DNA of 64,000 nucleotides, from the NCBI RefSeq assembly GCF_022829445.1, contig NZ_JAKSXY010000106.1, positions 1-64,000 of the forward strand, in the 5' to 3' direction. The notes under the pieces are model-generated. The model worked only from the letters and a program-made list of their open reading frames with translations. It was not told where the DNA came from and searched no databases. This document shows, piece after piece, positions 42,919-51,451 of this stretch. Numbering within the stretch: position 1 is the first letter of the stretch; the number at the start of each line of letters is the position of its first letter. This stretch comes from Methylobacterium sp. J-068. GTDB lineage: Bacteria; Pseudomonadota; Alphaproteobacteria; Rhizobiales; Beijerinckiaceae. Position numbers and translations under genes: made by a program.

Positions 42919-44165
42919 CCGAAGACCTGCCGGGTGATGGTGCGGTACCAATCGGCGGCGTACAGCGCCTCCTGCTCCCGCAGGGACTGCGGCGCGTCGA
43001 TGGGGCTGGTCCCGCCGGCGCCCTCGACATCGCCGAGCACGCCGCCGGCCGGGTGGTAGACGCCCGCGACGGAGATGCCGTAGCCGGGGGCCACGAGGCT
43101 GTAGCAGGTGTTGATCAGCTTGGGCGCCTCGGGCTGGCGCCCGGCGAGGAGGTCGATCACCGCGTCCGCGCAGACCCTGGCCTGCGCGTTGGCCGAGAAG
43201 GCGGATTTCGGCATCGCCCCGGCGATGGCCGCGTCGCCGATGACGTGGATGTTCGGCACGAGCCGGGATTCGAAGGTGACCGGGTCGATCGGGCACCAGC
43301 CGCTGCGATCGGCCACGCCCGCGATCGAAGCGATCCGGCCCGCGCGCTGGGGTGGGATGATGCAGGCGACATCCGCCTTGTACTCGGAGAAGTCGGTGCG
43401 CACGATCATCCCCGCCGGGTCGACGGCACTGACCTGCCCGCCCTCCGCCAGCGGCACGTATTCGAGTTGGGTCGGATAGAGCGTCTTCCAGGCCGACTGG
43501 AACAGGCGCTGCTTCGAGAACGTGTCCTTGGCATCGAGCAGGATCAGCTTCGCGCGCGGCTTGCGGGTCTTCAGCACGTGGGCGATCAGACTGGCGCGCT
43601 CGTAGGGGCCGGGCGGGCAGCGATAGGGGTTGGCCGGCGCCGACAGCACCACCGTGCCGCCCTCCGGCATCGCGGCGAGCTGGCGCGCGAGGAGGAGCGT
43701 CTGCTCGCCCGCCTTCCAGGCATGGGGCATGCGGCTCGCGGCCGCCTCGTCGTAACCCGGGATGGCATCGAAGCGCAGGTCGATGCCCGGCGAGAGCACG
43801 AGGCGGTCATACGCGAGGGTGCTGTCGTCGGAGAGCGTGACCCGGTGCGCGGCCACATCGATGCCCGTGGCGGCGGCATGCACCACCCGGATGCCGGCGC
43901 GGGCCAGGGCCTCGTAGCCGAAGCGTTGCGCTTCCATCGGCTGAAGCCCGGCGATGACCTCGTTGCTGAAGGGACAGGACACGTAGGTCGGGTTGACCTC
44001 GACCAGGGTCACGTCGAGGCCGCCGCCATGGAGCGCCCGCGCGGCGGTGGCGCCGCCGAAGCCGCCGCCGATCACCACGACCTTGGGCGTGGCCCGCGCG
44101 AGCGCCGGCCGGGCCAGGGCGAGCGCCGCCCCGGTCGCGAGGAGCGTGCGGCGCGTCGTGCTCAC
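42915..44165 (-). CDS. soxF: Flavocytochrome c sulfide dehydrogenase flavoprotein (SoxF/FccB)
   Basis: A 416-residue protein with a Tat signal (TTRRTLLATGAALALARPALA), FAD motif VVVIGGGFGGATAARAL and the redox cysteines in YVSCPFSNEVIAG and LINTCYSLVAPGYG. The C-terminal domain (ALYAADWYRTITRQVFG) is that of FCSD. It oxidises sulfide or a Sox intermediate in the periplasm and passes electrons to a cytochrome c, here the gene directly upstream. Its GTG overlaps that gene's stop. Confidence 0.9.
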   Translation of the reverse strand: MSTTRRTLLATGAALALARPALARATPKVVVIGGGFGGATAARALHGGGLDVTLVEVNPTYVSCPFSNEVIAGLQPMEAQRFGYEALARAGIRVVHAAATGIDVAAHRVTLSDDSTLAYDRLVLSPGIDLRFDAIPGYDEAAASRMPHAWKAGEQTLLLARQLAAMPEGGTVVLSAPANPYRCPPGPYERASLIAHVLKTRKPRAKLILLDAKDTFSKQRLFQSAWKTLYPTQLEYVPLAEGGQVSAVDPAGMIVRTDFSEYKADVACIIPPQRAGRIASIAGVADRSGWCPIDPVTFESRLVPNIHVIGDAAIAGAMPKSAFSANAQARVCADAVIDLLAGRQPEAPKLINTCYSLVAPGYGISVAGVYHPAGGVLGDVEGAGGTSPIDAPQSLREQEALYAADWYRTITRQVFG

Positions 44166-44452
44166 GGCGGCCCCCGACGTGACAGGTAGGCCGCGATCGC
44201 CCGGCTCTCGTCCTCCGAAAAACCCTTGGCGATGCGGCCCATCACGCTGGCGGGGCGTGCGCCGGAGCGGTACTCGGCGAGCGCCGCCGCGATCTCGGCC
44301 TCCGGACGCCCGTCGAGCGCCCCCATCGCCGCGCCCTCGGCATGGCAGCCGGCGCACGAGGAGGCGCCCGGCGGAGAACGCAGGTCCGCCGCCGGGGCCG
44401 TTCCGACCGGCCACGCCAGCAGGCAGGCCGCGAGCGCGCGGAGACGCCTCAC
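44162..44452 (-). CDS. Class I cytochrome c, FCSD partner
   Basis: A 96-residue protein starting at GTG 44452, which overlaps the stop of the molybdenum subunit gene. It has a signal (RRLRALAACLLAWPVGTAPAA), haem motif CAGCH and a Met ligand in ASVMGRIAKGF, followed by SEDESRAIAAYLSRR. Place and size fit the haem subunit of FCSD (FccA/SoxE), although it could equally take electrons from the molybdenum enzyme upstream. Confidence 0.85.
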   Translation of the reverse strand: MRRLRALAACLLAWPVGTAPAADLRSPPGASSCAGCHAEGAAMGALDGRPEAEIAAALAEYRSGARPASVMGRIAKGFSEDESRAIAAYLSRRGPP

Positions 44453-46644
44453 ACCCGGCGCAGATCGGTGTTCTTCACCGGCATCTGGCGCACGCGCTTG
44501 CCGGTGGCGGCGGAGATGGCATTCAGCACGGCGGGAGCCGCCACCGCGATGGTGGGCTCGCCGACACCGCCCCAGAAGCCGCCGGACGGCATCACGATGG
44601 TCTCGACCACCGGCATCGCATCGAGGCGCATCACCGGGTAGGTGTCGAAGTTCGTCTGCTCGATGCGTCCGTCCTTGACCGTGCATTCCTGGTAGAGCGC
44701 CGCCGAGAGGCCGTAGACGAAGGAGCCGGCGATCTGCGCGTCGATCTGCTGTGGATTGAGCGCATGGCCCGGATCGGTGGCCGCGACGATGCGGTGGACC
44801 TTGACCGTGCCGTCATCGCCCACCGAGACCTCGGCCACGGCCGCCACGTAGGAGCCGAAGCCCATCATCTGGGCCAGCCCCCTGTGGATTCCCGCCGGGG
44901 GCTCGGTGCCCCAGCCGGCCTTGTCCGCCACCGCCTGCAGCACGGCCCGGTGCTTGGGGTGCTTTTCCATCAGCTTCAGCCGGAAGGCGAGCGGGTCCTG
45001 CCCCGCCGCCTGGGCGAGCTCGTCCATGAAGCATTCGAGGTAGATGGCGTTGGGGTTCATGTTCACGCCGCGCCAGAAGCCCGGCGGCACGTGCGGGTTG
45101 CGCATGGCGTGATCGACCAGGATGTTCGGGATCGCGTAGCCGATCGCCGCCTCCGCCCCGCCGGGGTTGAGGCCCTGGAACACCACCGGGTCCTTGCCGT
45201 CCACCATCCGGTTCGGCGCCACCGAGACCAGGATCGACTGGCCGGAGATGCGCATATGCAGCCCGGTGACGTTGCCGTCGGCGTCGAGGCCCGCGCGCAT
45301 CCGGCACTGGGTGATCGGGTGGTAGCGCCCGTGGGTCATGTCCTCCTCGCGGGTCCAGATCAGCTTGATCGGGGTCCCGGGCATCTCGCGCGCGATGAGG
45401 ACGGCCTGGCGCAGCCAGTCGTGGGTGGCGCCGCGCCGGCCGAAGCCGCCGCCGAGCAGGAGCTTGTAGACGTCGCACTTGGCGGCGGAGAGGCCGGCGG
45501 CCTCCGCGACGGCGGCCAGCGCCGCCTCGCCGTTCTGGGTCGGCGCCCAGGCCTCGCAGCGCTCCGGCGTCCAGCGCACCGTGGCGTTCATCGGCTCCAT
45601 GGTGGCGTGGTTCTGGAACGGCACGCCGTAGGTCGCCTCCACGACCTTGGCCGCGCCCTTCAGGGCCGCCCCGACGTCGCCGCCCTTGTTGCCCACATAG
45701 GCATCCTCGGCGTCGAGCCCCTCGCGCAGCATCGCGGCGATGCTCTCGCTCGAGACCTTGCCGTTCGGGCCGTCGTCCCAGACGATCGGCAGAGCCTCGA
45801 CGGCGGTCTTGGCGCGCCAGAATGTGTCGGCGATGACCGCCACGCCGGAATCGCCCACCGCGACGACCTTCCGCACGCCGGGCATGCCCTCGACCGCCTT
45901 GGCGTCGAAGCTCTTCACGGTGCCGCCGAAGACCGGGCAGTCGCGGATCGCCGCGTTCAGCAGGCCCGGCATCGTGAGGTCGATGCCGTAGATCTGGCTG
46001 CCATCGGTCTTCTCGACGGTGTCGAGGCGTTTGACCGGCTTGCCGGCGATGGTCCAGTCCTTGGGATCCTTGAGGACGATGTCCTTCGGCGGGGTGATCC
46101 TGGCCGCCGCCATCGCCACCGCGCCGAAGGTGGTGGTCCGGCCGGAGGCCGCGTGGCTGATCACGCCCTTCTCGACCCGGCACGCGTCCGGGGCGACGCC
46201 CCAGCCCTGGGCGGCGGCCTCGACCAGCATGATGCGGGCGGCGGCCCCGCCCTTGCGGACGTAGTCCTGCGATTCGCGGATGCCGCGGCTGCCGCCGGTG
46301 CCGAAATCGCCCCAGACCCGGCCGCGGGCGACGTTCTGACCCGGCGTCGGATACTCGGTGGTCACCTTGGACCAGTCGCAGCCGAGTTCCTCGGCCACGA
46401 GCTGGGCGAGGCCGGTGAGCGTGCCCTGGCCCATCTCGGAGCGGGCGATGCGGATCACCACGGTCTCGTCGGGCTTGATCACCACCCAGGCGTTGACCTC
46501 GGGCGTGAGCGCGGGCGCGGCCCCTTGCGCGGCGGCATCGCCCACGAAGGGGACGTGGAAGCCGAGGCTGAGGCCGCCGGCGGCCGCGACCGCACCGGCG
46601 ACGAAGGCGCGGCGGGAGGGGGACTTGCTGGTGGAGATCGTCAT
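44449..46644 (-). CDS. Molybdenum hydroxylase, large subunit (IorB/xanthine dehydrogenase-like)
   Basis: A 731-residue protein from ATG with gaggagagag ahead. It has a Tat signal (SPSRRAFVAGAVAAAGGLSLGF), unlike cytoplasmic xanthine dehydrogenases, so it acts in the periplasm. Molybdopterin-binding motifs: SEMGQGTLTGLAQLVAEELG, LLLGGGFGRRGATHDWLRQA, MRNPHVPPGFWRGVN, and GGVGEPTIAVAAPAV with the catalytic Glu. It resembles isoquinoline 1-oxidoreductase and nicotinate/aldehyde oxidases with separate [2Fe-2S] subunit and no FAD subunit. Being in one operon with FCSD and Sox genes is unusual; its substrate cannot be read from sequence. Confidence 0.88.
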   Translation of the reverse strand: MTISTSKSPSRRAFVAGAVAAAGGLSLGFHVPFVGDAAAQGAAPALTPEVNAWVVIKPDETVVIRIARSEMGQGTLTGLAQLVAEELGCDWSKVTTEYPTPGQNVARGRVWGDFGTGGSRGIRESQDYVRKGGAAARIMLVEAAAQGWGVAPDACRVEKGVISHAASGRTTTFGAVAMAAARITPPKDIVLKDPKDWTIAGKPVKRLDTVEKTDGSQIYGIDLTMPGLLNAAIRDCPVFGGTVKSFDAKAVEGMPGVRKVVAVGDSGVAVIADTFWRAKTAVEALPIVWDDGPNGKVSSESIAAMLREGLDAEDAYVGNKGGDVGAALKGAAKVVEATYGVPFQNHATMEPMNATVRWTPERCEAWAPTQNGEAALAAVAEAAGLSAAKCDVYKLLLGGGFGRRGATHDWLRQAVLIAREMPGTPIKLIWTREEDMTHGRYHPITQCRMRAGLDADGNVTGLHMRISGQSILVSVAPNRMVDGKDPVVFQGLNPGGAEAAIGYAIPNILVDHAMRNPHVPPGFWRGVNMNPNAIYLECFMDELAQAAGQDPLAFRLKLMEKHPKHRAVLQAVADKAGWGTEPPAGIHRGLAQMMGFGSYVAAVAEVSVGDDGTVKVHRIVAATDPGHALNPQQIDAQIAGSFVYGLSAALYQECTVKDGRIEQTNFDTYPVMRLDAMPVVETIVMPSGGFWGGVGEPTIAVAAPAVLNAISAATGKRVRQMPVKNTDLRRV

Positions 46645-46654
46645 GGCTCTCTCC

Positions 46655-47116
46655 TCAACCGGCCTGGCCGCCATCGGCCGCGAGCTTGATGCCGGCGAGA
46701 ACCCGGTTGTAGGTGCCGCAGCGACAGATGTTGGTGATCTCGGTGCGGATCTCTGCCTCGCTCGGGTGCGGGTTCTGCGCCAGCAGCGCCGCCGAGGCCA
46801 TGATCATGCCGGACTGGCAGAAGCCGCATTGCGGCACGTCGAGTTCGGCCCAGGCCTTCTGCACCGGGTGCGAGCGGTCCTTCGACAGGCCCTCGATGGT
46901 GACGATCTTCTGGTCCGGCGTCAGGCTGGAGACCGGCATGGAGCAGGAGCGCACCGCCGCGCCGTCGATATGCACCGTGCAGGCGCCGCACTGGGCGATG
47001 CCGCAGCCGTACTTCGTGCCCGTGAGACCCGCCTGCTCGCGGATGACCCAGAGGAGGGGCGTGTCCGGCTCGGCCTCGACCTCACGGATCGCGCCGTTCA
47101 GGTTCAGACGAATCAT
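46655..47116 (-). CDS. Molybdenum hydroxylase, 2x[2Fe-2S] subunit
   Basis: A 153-residue protein with the plant-type cluster motif GTKYGCGIAQCGACTVHIDG and the second cluster CGFCQSGMIMASAALL plus NICRCGTYNRVLAGI. It passes electrons from the molybdenum centre to a cytochrome, since no FAD subunit is encoded beside it. It has no signal of its own; export with the Tat-bearing large subunit is known for this type. It is first in the operon. Confidence 0.92.
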   Translation of the reverse strand: MIRLNLNGAIREVEAEPDTPLLWVIREQAGLTGTKYGCGIAQCGACTVHIDGAAVRSCSMPVSSLTPDQKIVTIEGLSKDRSHPVQKAWAELDVPQCGFCQSGMIMASAALLAQNPHPSEAEIRTEITNICRCGTYNRVLAGIKLAADGGQAG

Positions 47117-47505
47117 GCGTTCCTACCCCGATCTTCCGTCGCGACCTGCGCGCGACCCGAAGGCGCAGATGCAGGCCCGGTATTTGGAATCGTTGTACGG
47201 TGCGGATGTGCGGCGCGTCCACTGCGGCAAAGCGCATTCAATGTTCATTTTTCAAACCGGACGACGCGCGGGTCACGCGGCGTTGCCGGGACCGGTCTTG
47301 CCGGGCCGGCCCCGCGGACGGACCGCGTCATGGCCCGGCGCGGGCGTCACCTTGCCCCGCCCGATCGCGCGGGTCGGGTCGGGAGCGAAGGAAACATCTT
47401 CCTGCCGCCAAGCCCGGAGCGATGTGCTAACGGATTGCGCGTCGCAGGCGGCCGGACATGCGCCGTGCGGAGGTGCCGCCCCGGCGCAGGAAAGGCGATT
47501 TCGAC
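47117..47505. promoter_or_regulatory. Divergent promoter region, molybdenum-Sox operon / Crp-Fnr gene
   Basis: About 390 bp between the two divergent starts. The AT-rich piece at 47238-47260 (attcaatgttcatttttcaaa) is the best promoter candidate for the minus strand (TTGAAA near 47254). No clear Fnr-type TTGAT-N4-ATCAA box is seen. The divergent regulator probably acts here. Confidence 0.45.
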
Positions 47506-48249
47506 ATGAGCTTCGCAGCCGGCGCCGATCTCGGCCTGCTTATCCGGAAGCTGAAATCCATCATCACCGTCTCGGACGCGGAGCGCAGCGCCATCGAGCG
47601 CCTTCCGATGACCCGTCGGCAGCTCCCGGCGCGTCAGGACATCGTGCGGGACGGCGATCATCCCACGCAGTGCTGCCTGATGCTGGAGGGCTGGGCCTTC
47701 CGCTACAAGCTGCTGGACGAGGGCAAGCGTCAGATCCTCTCGGTGCATATTCCGGGCGACATCCCCGACCTGCAGAGCCTCCACCTGCCGGTGATGGACC
47801 ACAACCTCGGCGCGCTGACCGCCTGCACCGTGGCGTTCATTCCCCACGAGGCGTTGCGCGAGCTGACCCGCACCCATCCCGGCATCACCGCCGCCCTGTG
47901 GCGCGACACGCTGGTGGATGCGGCGATCTTCCGCGAATGGATGACGAATATCGGCCGCCGCTCGACCTCGGGCCGGATCACCCACCTGTTCTGCGAGCTC
48001 TACCTCAAGCTCCACGCCATGGGGCTGGCCGAGAACCATGCCTGCGAGATGGCCCTGACCCAGGGCGACATCGCCGACGCGATCGGCGTCTCGAACGTCC
48101 ACGTCAACCGCGTCCTGCAGGAACTGCGCGGCGAGGGGCTGCTCACGCTCCAGGGCCAGCGCCTCGTGATCCACGATTGGGCGGGCCTGACGAAGCGCGC
48201 GGAGTTCGATCCGGCCTACCTTCACCTGAAGCGCGCGCCCGCCCCATGA
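47506..48249 (+). CDS. Crp/Fnr-family regulator
   Basis: A 247-residue protein (ATG 47506; aaagg ahead). An N-terminal cyclic-nucleotide-binding fold (about 25-140: RQDIVRDGDHPTQCCLMLEGWAFRYKLLDEGKRQILSVHIPGDIPDLQSL) is followed by a winged helix (about 165-235: CEMALTQGDIADAIGVSNVHVNRVLQELRGEGLL). It lacks the four-Cys cluster of Fnr. It is divergent to the molybdenum-Sox operon and is its most likely regulator. Its stop overlaps the start of the next small gene. Confidence 0.87.
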   Translation: MSFAAGADLGLLIRKLKSIITVSDAERSAIERLPMTRRQLPARQDIVRDGDHPTQCCLMLEGWAFRYKLLDEGKRQILSVHIPGDIPDLQSLHLPVMDHNLGALTACTVAFIPHEALRELTRTHPGITAALWRDTLVDAAIFREWMTNIGRRSTSGRITHLFCELYLKLHAMGLAENHACEMALTQGDIADAIGVSNVHVNRVLQELRGEGLLTLQGQRLVIHDWAGLTKRAEFDPAYLHLKRAPAP

Positions 48250-48491
48250 CGCTCCGCCTTCAGGCCGTGCGCGTGCGGACCGGGAGCGACGACGAGGACG
48301 GCCGGCTCGTCCTGGCGGACGATGCGCTCGTGGGCATCCTCGTCCGGCTCTCGCCCGATCACGGGGAGACGGCCGGCCGCTGGTTCCTGGAAGCGGGGTT
48401 CGGCGAACTCCGGCATCCGGTCCCGGCGGCCTTCGAGGATCTCGCGGCGGCCCTCGCCTGGATCGCGGACCGGCTTCGCGCACCGAACTGA
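48246..48491 (+). CDS. Small hypothetical protein coupled to the Crp/Fnr gene
   Basis: An 81-residue protein whose ATG overlaps the Crp/Fnr stop (ATGA). It begins MTLRLQAVRVRTGSDDEDGRLVLADD and ends FEDLAAALAWIADRLRAPN. No family is recognised. The overlap suggests it is made with the regulator. It converges with the VOC gene 22 bp away. Confidence 0.55.
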   Translation: MTLRLQAVRVRTGSDDEDGRLVLADDALVGILVRLSPDHGETAGRWFLEAGFGELRHPVPAAFEDLAAALAWIADRLRAPN

Positions 48492-48513
48492 CGCCGCGTC
48501 CTGGGGGCGACGC

Positions 48514-49323
48514 CTACGGCAGCCACAGGCGATGACCGTCCGGGTCCCGCACCGGCCTCGGCGCGGCATCCGGAACCGGCACGCCCGGGCTCGCGAAGAC
48601 CAGCACGGTGGCGGCGATGTCGCGATCGCCGCACGCGAGGCCGGCGCGCGGGAAGGCGCCCGCGTAGCAGAGAAGCTCCAGGTGCGGCGTCGGGCCGTCC
48701 GGCAGCCGCAGGCCCGTCACCGCCACACGCGGGTCCGGCACATCGTCGAGGCGGGCCTGCTCATCCCCGACATTGGTGGAGCGGGCCGAGACCGTGAGGC
48801 CGAGCCCCGCGTAGAAGGCGAGGCTCCCCTCGGTCTCGGCCACCGAGATCGCGGAATGGTCGATGCCGAGGCAGACATCCGCGCCTGCGCCGCGCCACGC
48901 CGCCGGTGCCCGACCGGCCGGAAACTCCAGGAATTCGAGGGGGTGGCCCTCGGGGTCGCGGAACTTGAAGGCGCTCACGCCGCCCGAGGCCGCCGGCAGG
49001 CGCTCGGGGCCGGCCGTGGAGATCGCCCGCCAGCCCGCCATCGTGGCGAGCCGCGCGTGGGCGGCCCCCATGTCCGAGACCACGATGGCGATGTGCTGGA
49101 ACAGGGGGCTCCAGCCCGGCACGTCGGAGGGATAGGGCCGCCCCGGATCGGCATAGCCGACGAGGTCCACGGCCATCGCCCCGAGGCGCAGGGACACCAC
49201 GGTCTCGCCGGCGGCCGGGCGGGTCGCGGGACGCCGCGAGAAGCCGAGAGCGGCGGTGTAGAACCCGGCCAGGGCTTCGGGATCGGCGCTGACGAGGCGG
49301 ATGCGGTCGAGGGCGCGGATCAT
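48514..49323 (-). CDS. VOC (glyoxalase/dioxygenase fold) protein, two repeats
   Basis: A 269-residue protein with two vicinal-oxygen-chelate halves: LDRIRLVSADPEALAGFYTAALGFSR ... FKFRDPEGHPLEFLEF, then IDHSAISVAETEGSLAFYAGLGL ... VRDPDGHRLWLP. Each half offers metal ligands (His/Glu). It is the last gene of the doxX-cupin-SMP-30 operon, its ATG overlapping the SMP-30 stop. Substrate is unknown; an isomerase or ring-cleavage role would suit the lactonase upstream. Confidence 0.83.
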   Translation of the reverse strand: MIRALDRIRLVSADPEALAGFYTAALGFSRRPATRPAAGETVVSLRLGAMAVDLVGYADPGRPYPSDVPGWSPLFQHIAIVVSDMGAAHARLATMAGWRAISTAGPERLPAASGGVSAFKFRDPEGHPLEFLEFPAGRAPAAWRGAGADVCLGIDHSAISVAETEGSLAFYAGLGLTVSARSTNVGDEQARLDDVPDPRVAVTGLRLPDGPTPHLELLCYAGAFPRAGLACGDRDIAATVLVFASPGVPVPDAAPRPVRDPDGHRLWLP

Positions 49324-50222
49324 GGCGTCTGCACCCCGCGCCGGTTGAGAAAGATCGCGTAGAGCGTGTGCGAGCCGCCGATGAAGAGGCGGTTCTTCAT
49401 CCGACCGCCGAAGGTGAGGTTCGAGACCCGGTGCGGCACCAGGATCTTGCCGAGGAGGTGGCCCTCCGGATCGATGCAATGCACCCCGTCGGCGGCGCTG
49501 CTCCAGACGTTGCCGTCCTCGTCCACCCGCATCCCGTCGCAATAGCCGGGCGCGATGGTGTGGAAGACCGCGCCGCCCGACAACGCCCCGCCGGGGCCGA
49601 CGTCGAAGGCGCGGATGTACTGGCGCGGATCGGGCCGGCTCTGGTCGCCGGTCTCGGCCACGTAGAGTCTGCGCTCGTCGGGCGAGAAGGCGAGGCCGTT
49701 CGGCCCGTCGAAATCGGTCGCCATGGCGCGGACCTCGCCCGACGCCGGATCGAGACGATAGAGGGCCGGCGGCTGCTCCGAGACCTGACGCCCGCCCTCG
49801 TAGTCGTTGGAGATGCCGTAGACCGGATCGGTGAACCAGATCGCGCCGTCCGAGGCCACCACCACGTCGTTCGGCGCGTTGAGGCGCCGCCCGTCATGGT
49901 GGGTGACGAGCGTGGTGAGAGCTCCGTCGTACTCGGTGCGCGTGAGGCAGCGGCCCCGGTGCGAGCAGGCGATCAGGCGGCCCTGGCGGTCGCGGGTCTG
50001 GCCGTTGGCGTAGTTCGAGGGGGAACGGTAGACCGAGAGCCCCTCGGTCTCGCTCCAGCGCATGGTGCGGTCGCGCGGCAGGTCCTGGAACAGCAGGCAC
50101 GCGGCGTCTCCCATCCAGACCGGCCCCTCGATCCAGCGGAAGCCCGTGGCGATCTCCTCGAGTTCGGCATTGCCCAGGAGGTACCCGGCAAAGCGCGGAT
50201 CGACGATGTCGAACCCCGTCAT
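49320..50222 (-). CDS. SMP-30/gluconolactonase-family lactonase
   Basis: A 300-residue six-bladed propeller protein. Residues GFRWIEGPVWMGD (metal-binding Glu), NAPNDVVVASDGAIWFTDP, GPNGLAFSPDERRLYVAETG and GYCDGMRVDEDGNVWSSAADGV (Asp) are the metal-site repeats of the family. It hydrolyses sugar or aldonate lactones. It lies 4 bp after the cupin gene. Confidence 0.9.
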   Translation of the reverse strand: MTGFDIVDPRFAGYLLGNAELEEIATGFRWIEGPVWMGDAACLLFQDLPRDRTMRWSETEGLSVYRSPSNYANGQTRDRQGRLIACSHRGRCLTRTEYDGALTTLVTHHDGRRLNAPNDVVVASDGAIWFTDPVYGISNDYEGGRQVSEQPPALYRLDPASGEVRAMATDFDGPNGLAFSPDERRLYVAETGDQSRPDPRQYIRAFDVGPGGALSGGAVFHTIAPGYCDGMRVDEDGNVWSSAADGVHCIDPEGHLLGKILVPHRVSNLTFGGRMKNRLFIGGSHTLYAIFLNRRGVQTP

Positions 50223-50226
50223 GAGA

Positions 50227-50733
50227 TTACCGGAACCGGCACGGGGTCGCGATGGTCGACGGCCCATCGAACTGCACCACCATGAGCACGGCGGGCTCGG
50301 TCCCCACCGTGCCGGAGAGGTGCCCCCGGCGTCCGTCCACGACCTTCGTGTTCTGGTCCTCGCCGAAGGAGATCTCGCCCGGCCCCATCTCGACGCGGGT
50401 GCCGTCCATGGATTCCACGAACCAGCGGCCCGAGAGCGGGATGATCCATTGCGGCTTCGGATTCTCGTGCCACGCCCCCGTCCAGCCCACGGGCTGGACC
50501 GTGACCATCACGGTGGCGCCGTCATGGGTCTTGGTGCCCTGCCATTGCGGGTCGGCCGGCGGCTGCATCGACTTCATGTCGAAATCGGTGAGCGCGCAGC
50601 GGGTCTGGTGGCTGACGCCGTCCGCGTCGGTCCAGAGGTGCCAGTAGGGAACGCTGGGTTTCTCTTGAGTCATGTTGTCTTGGGTCTCGTTGTCTTGGGT
50701 CTCGTTGTCTTGGGTATTATTGTCTTGGGTCAT
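50227..50733 (-). CDS. Cupin-fold protein with N-terminal TQDN repeats
   Basis: A 168-residue protein. The first 24 residues are four or five copies of a TQDNE-type unit (MTQDNNTQDNETQDNE...), encoded by a 15-bp tandem repeat. The rest is a single cupin (GAWHENPKPQWIIPLSGRWFVE; MGPGEISFGEDQNTKV). The metal ligands are incomplete, so it may bind rather than convert a ligand. The ATG overlaps the doxX stop, and the SMP-30 gene follows, so it belongs to that operon. Confidence 0.8.
   Translation of the reverse strand: MTQDNNTQDNETQDNETQDNMTQEKPSVPYWHLWTDADGVSHQTRCALTDFDMKSMQPPADPQWQGTKTHDGATVMVTVQPVGWTGAWHENPKPQWIIPLSGRWFVESMDGTRVEMGPGEISFGEDQNTKVVDGRRGHLSGTVGTEPAVLMVVQFDGPSTIATPCRFR
50671..50733. 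repeat. 15-bp tandem repeat at the 5' end of the cupin gene
   Basis: The unit gttgtcttgggtctc and close variants repeat about four times. A unit of 15 bp keeps the reading frame, so copy number can vary without destroying the protein. Confidence 0.75.
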
Positions 50734-51224
50734 GGCGTGGTCCCGGCCGTCTCGGTGGAAGGGGTGGTGCGGTAGGGCTGCGAGGAGGCGAGCGGGTCGG
50801 CGAGGAACTGGCGCACCGTGCCGGCGCCGGTCCCGAAGGTGATGAGGAGGAAGCCGCCCGCGAGCGCGAAGTTCTTCAGGAAGTCCCAGAACAGGCCGCG
50901 CCCCTTGCTGTCCCCGCCGGCCCAGAAATCGCCGGGTCGCCAGAACTGCTTCCAGAGCAGCGCGGTGACGCCGCAATAGCCGGCCAGCACGAAGGCGGCG
51001 GCCCGGTCGGCGATGCCGGTGACGACGCCGAGCGACATCACCACCTCCACGAACAGCCCGGCCAGGATGAGCCCCGTGGCGAGGCCGGTATTCGGCACCC
51101 GCTCGCGGGCCTGCCCGACCGCGCCGCGAAAGTTCAGGATCTTGTCCAGCGCGCTGAAGGGCAGGAACAGCAGGACCAGGAGGACCCGGACCATGACGGC
51201 GATGCCGATGCTGAGTTCTTCCAA
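50730..51224 (-). CDS. DoxX-family membrane protein
   Basis: About 164 residues from a TTG at 51224 (cagga ahead); ATG 51194 would give 154. Four hydrophobic segments (VRVLLVLLFLPFSALDKIL; GLILAGLFVEVVMSLGVVTGIA; AAFVLAGYCGVTALL; FLKNFALAGGFLLITFG) and NFRGAVGQARERVPNTG are typical of DoxX/SURF4-like proteins, some of which are thiosulfate:quinone oxidoreductase subunits. It leads the operon doxX-cupin-SMP-30-VOC. Confidence 0.8.
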   Translation of the reverse strand: MEELSIGIAVMVRVLLVLLFLPFSALDKILNFRGAVGQARERVPNTGLATGLILAGLFVEVVMSLGVVTGIADRAAAFVLAGYCGVTALLWKQFWRPGDFWAGGDSKGRGLFWDFLKNFALAGGFLLITFGTGAGTVRQFLADPLASSQPYRTTPSTETAGTTP

Positions 51225-51451
51225 GGATCGGTCCTGACCTGATGGGCTTTCGCACGCGCACAGGCGCGCGAGAGGGTGCGAAAGGATGGGGAGGGCGCAA
51301 GCGAACGTGATGCCCTCGGCCGTTGAACGCGGCATCCTCGCGCCGGTTCATACGTTCGAAGCGTCGGACGCCTCACGTCGACGCGAGCCCCGATAAGGCG
51401 GCGGCACGGTGCTGGCATCCGCGAACCGACGAGCCCGACGCGAAGGACCCC

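Noticed and set aside
43993-46689. 898-residue open frame on the plus strand
   Set aside because: Antisense to the molybdenum hydroxylase and cytochrome genes, which have clear motifs and overlaps. The plus frame has none.
50671-50733. Possible CRISPR-like array
   Set aside because: The repeats are 15 bp, contiguous and in coding frame, without spacers; this is a tandem repeat in the cupin gene.
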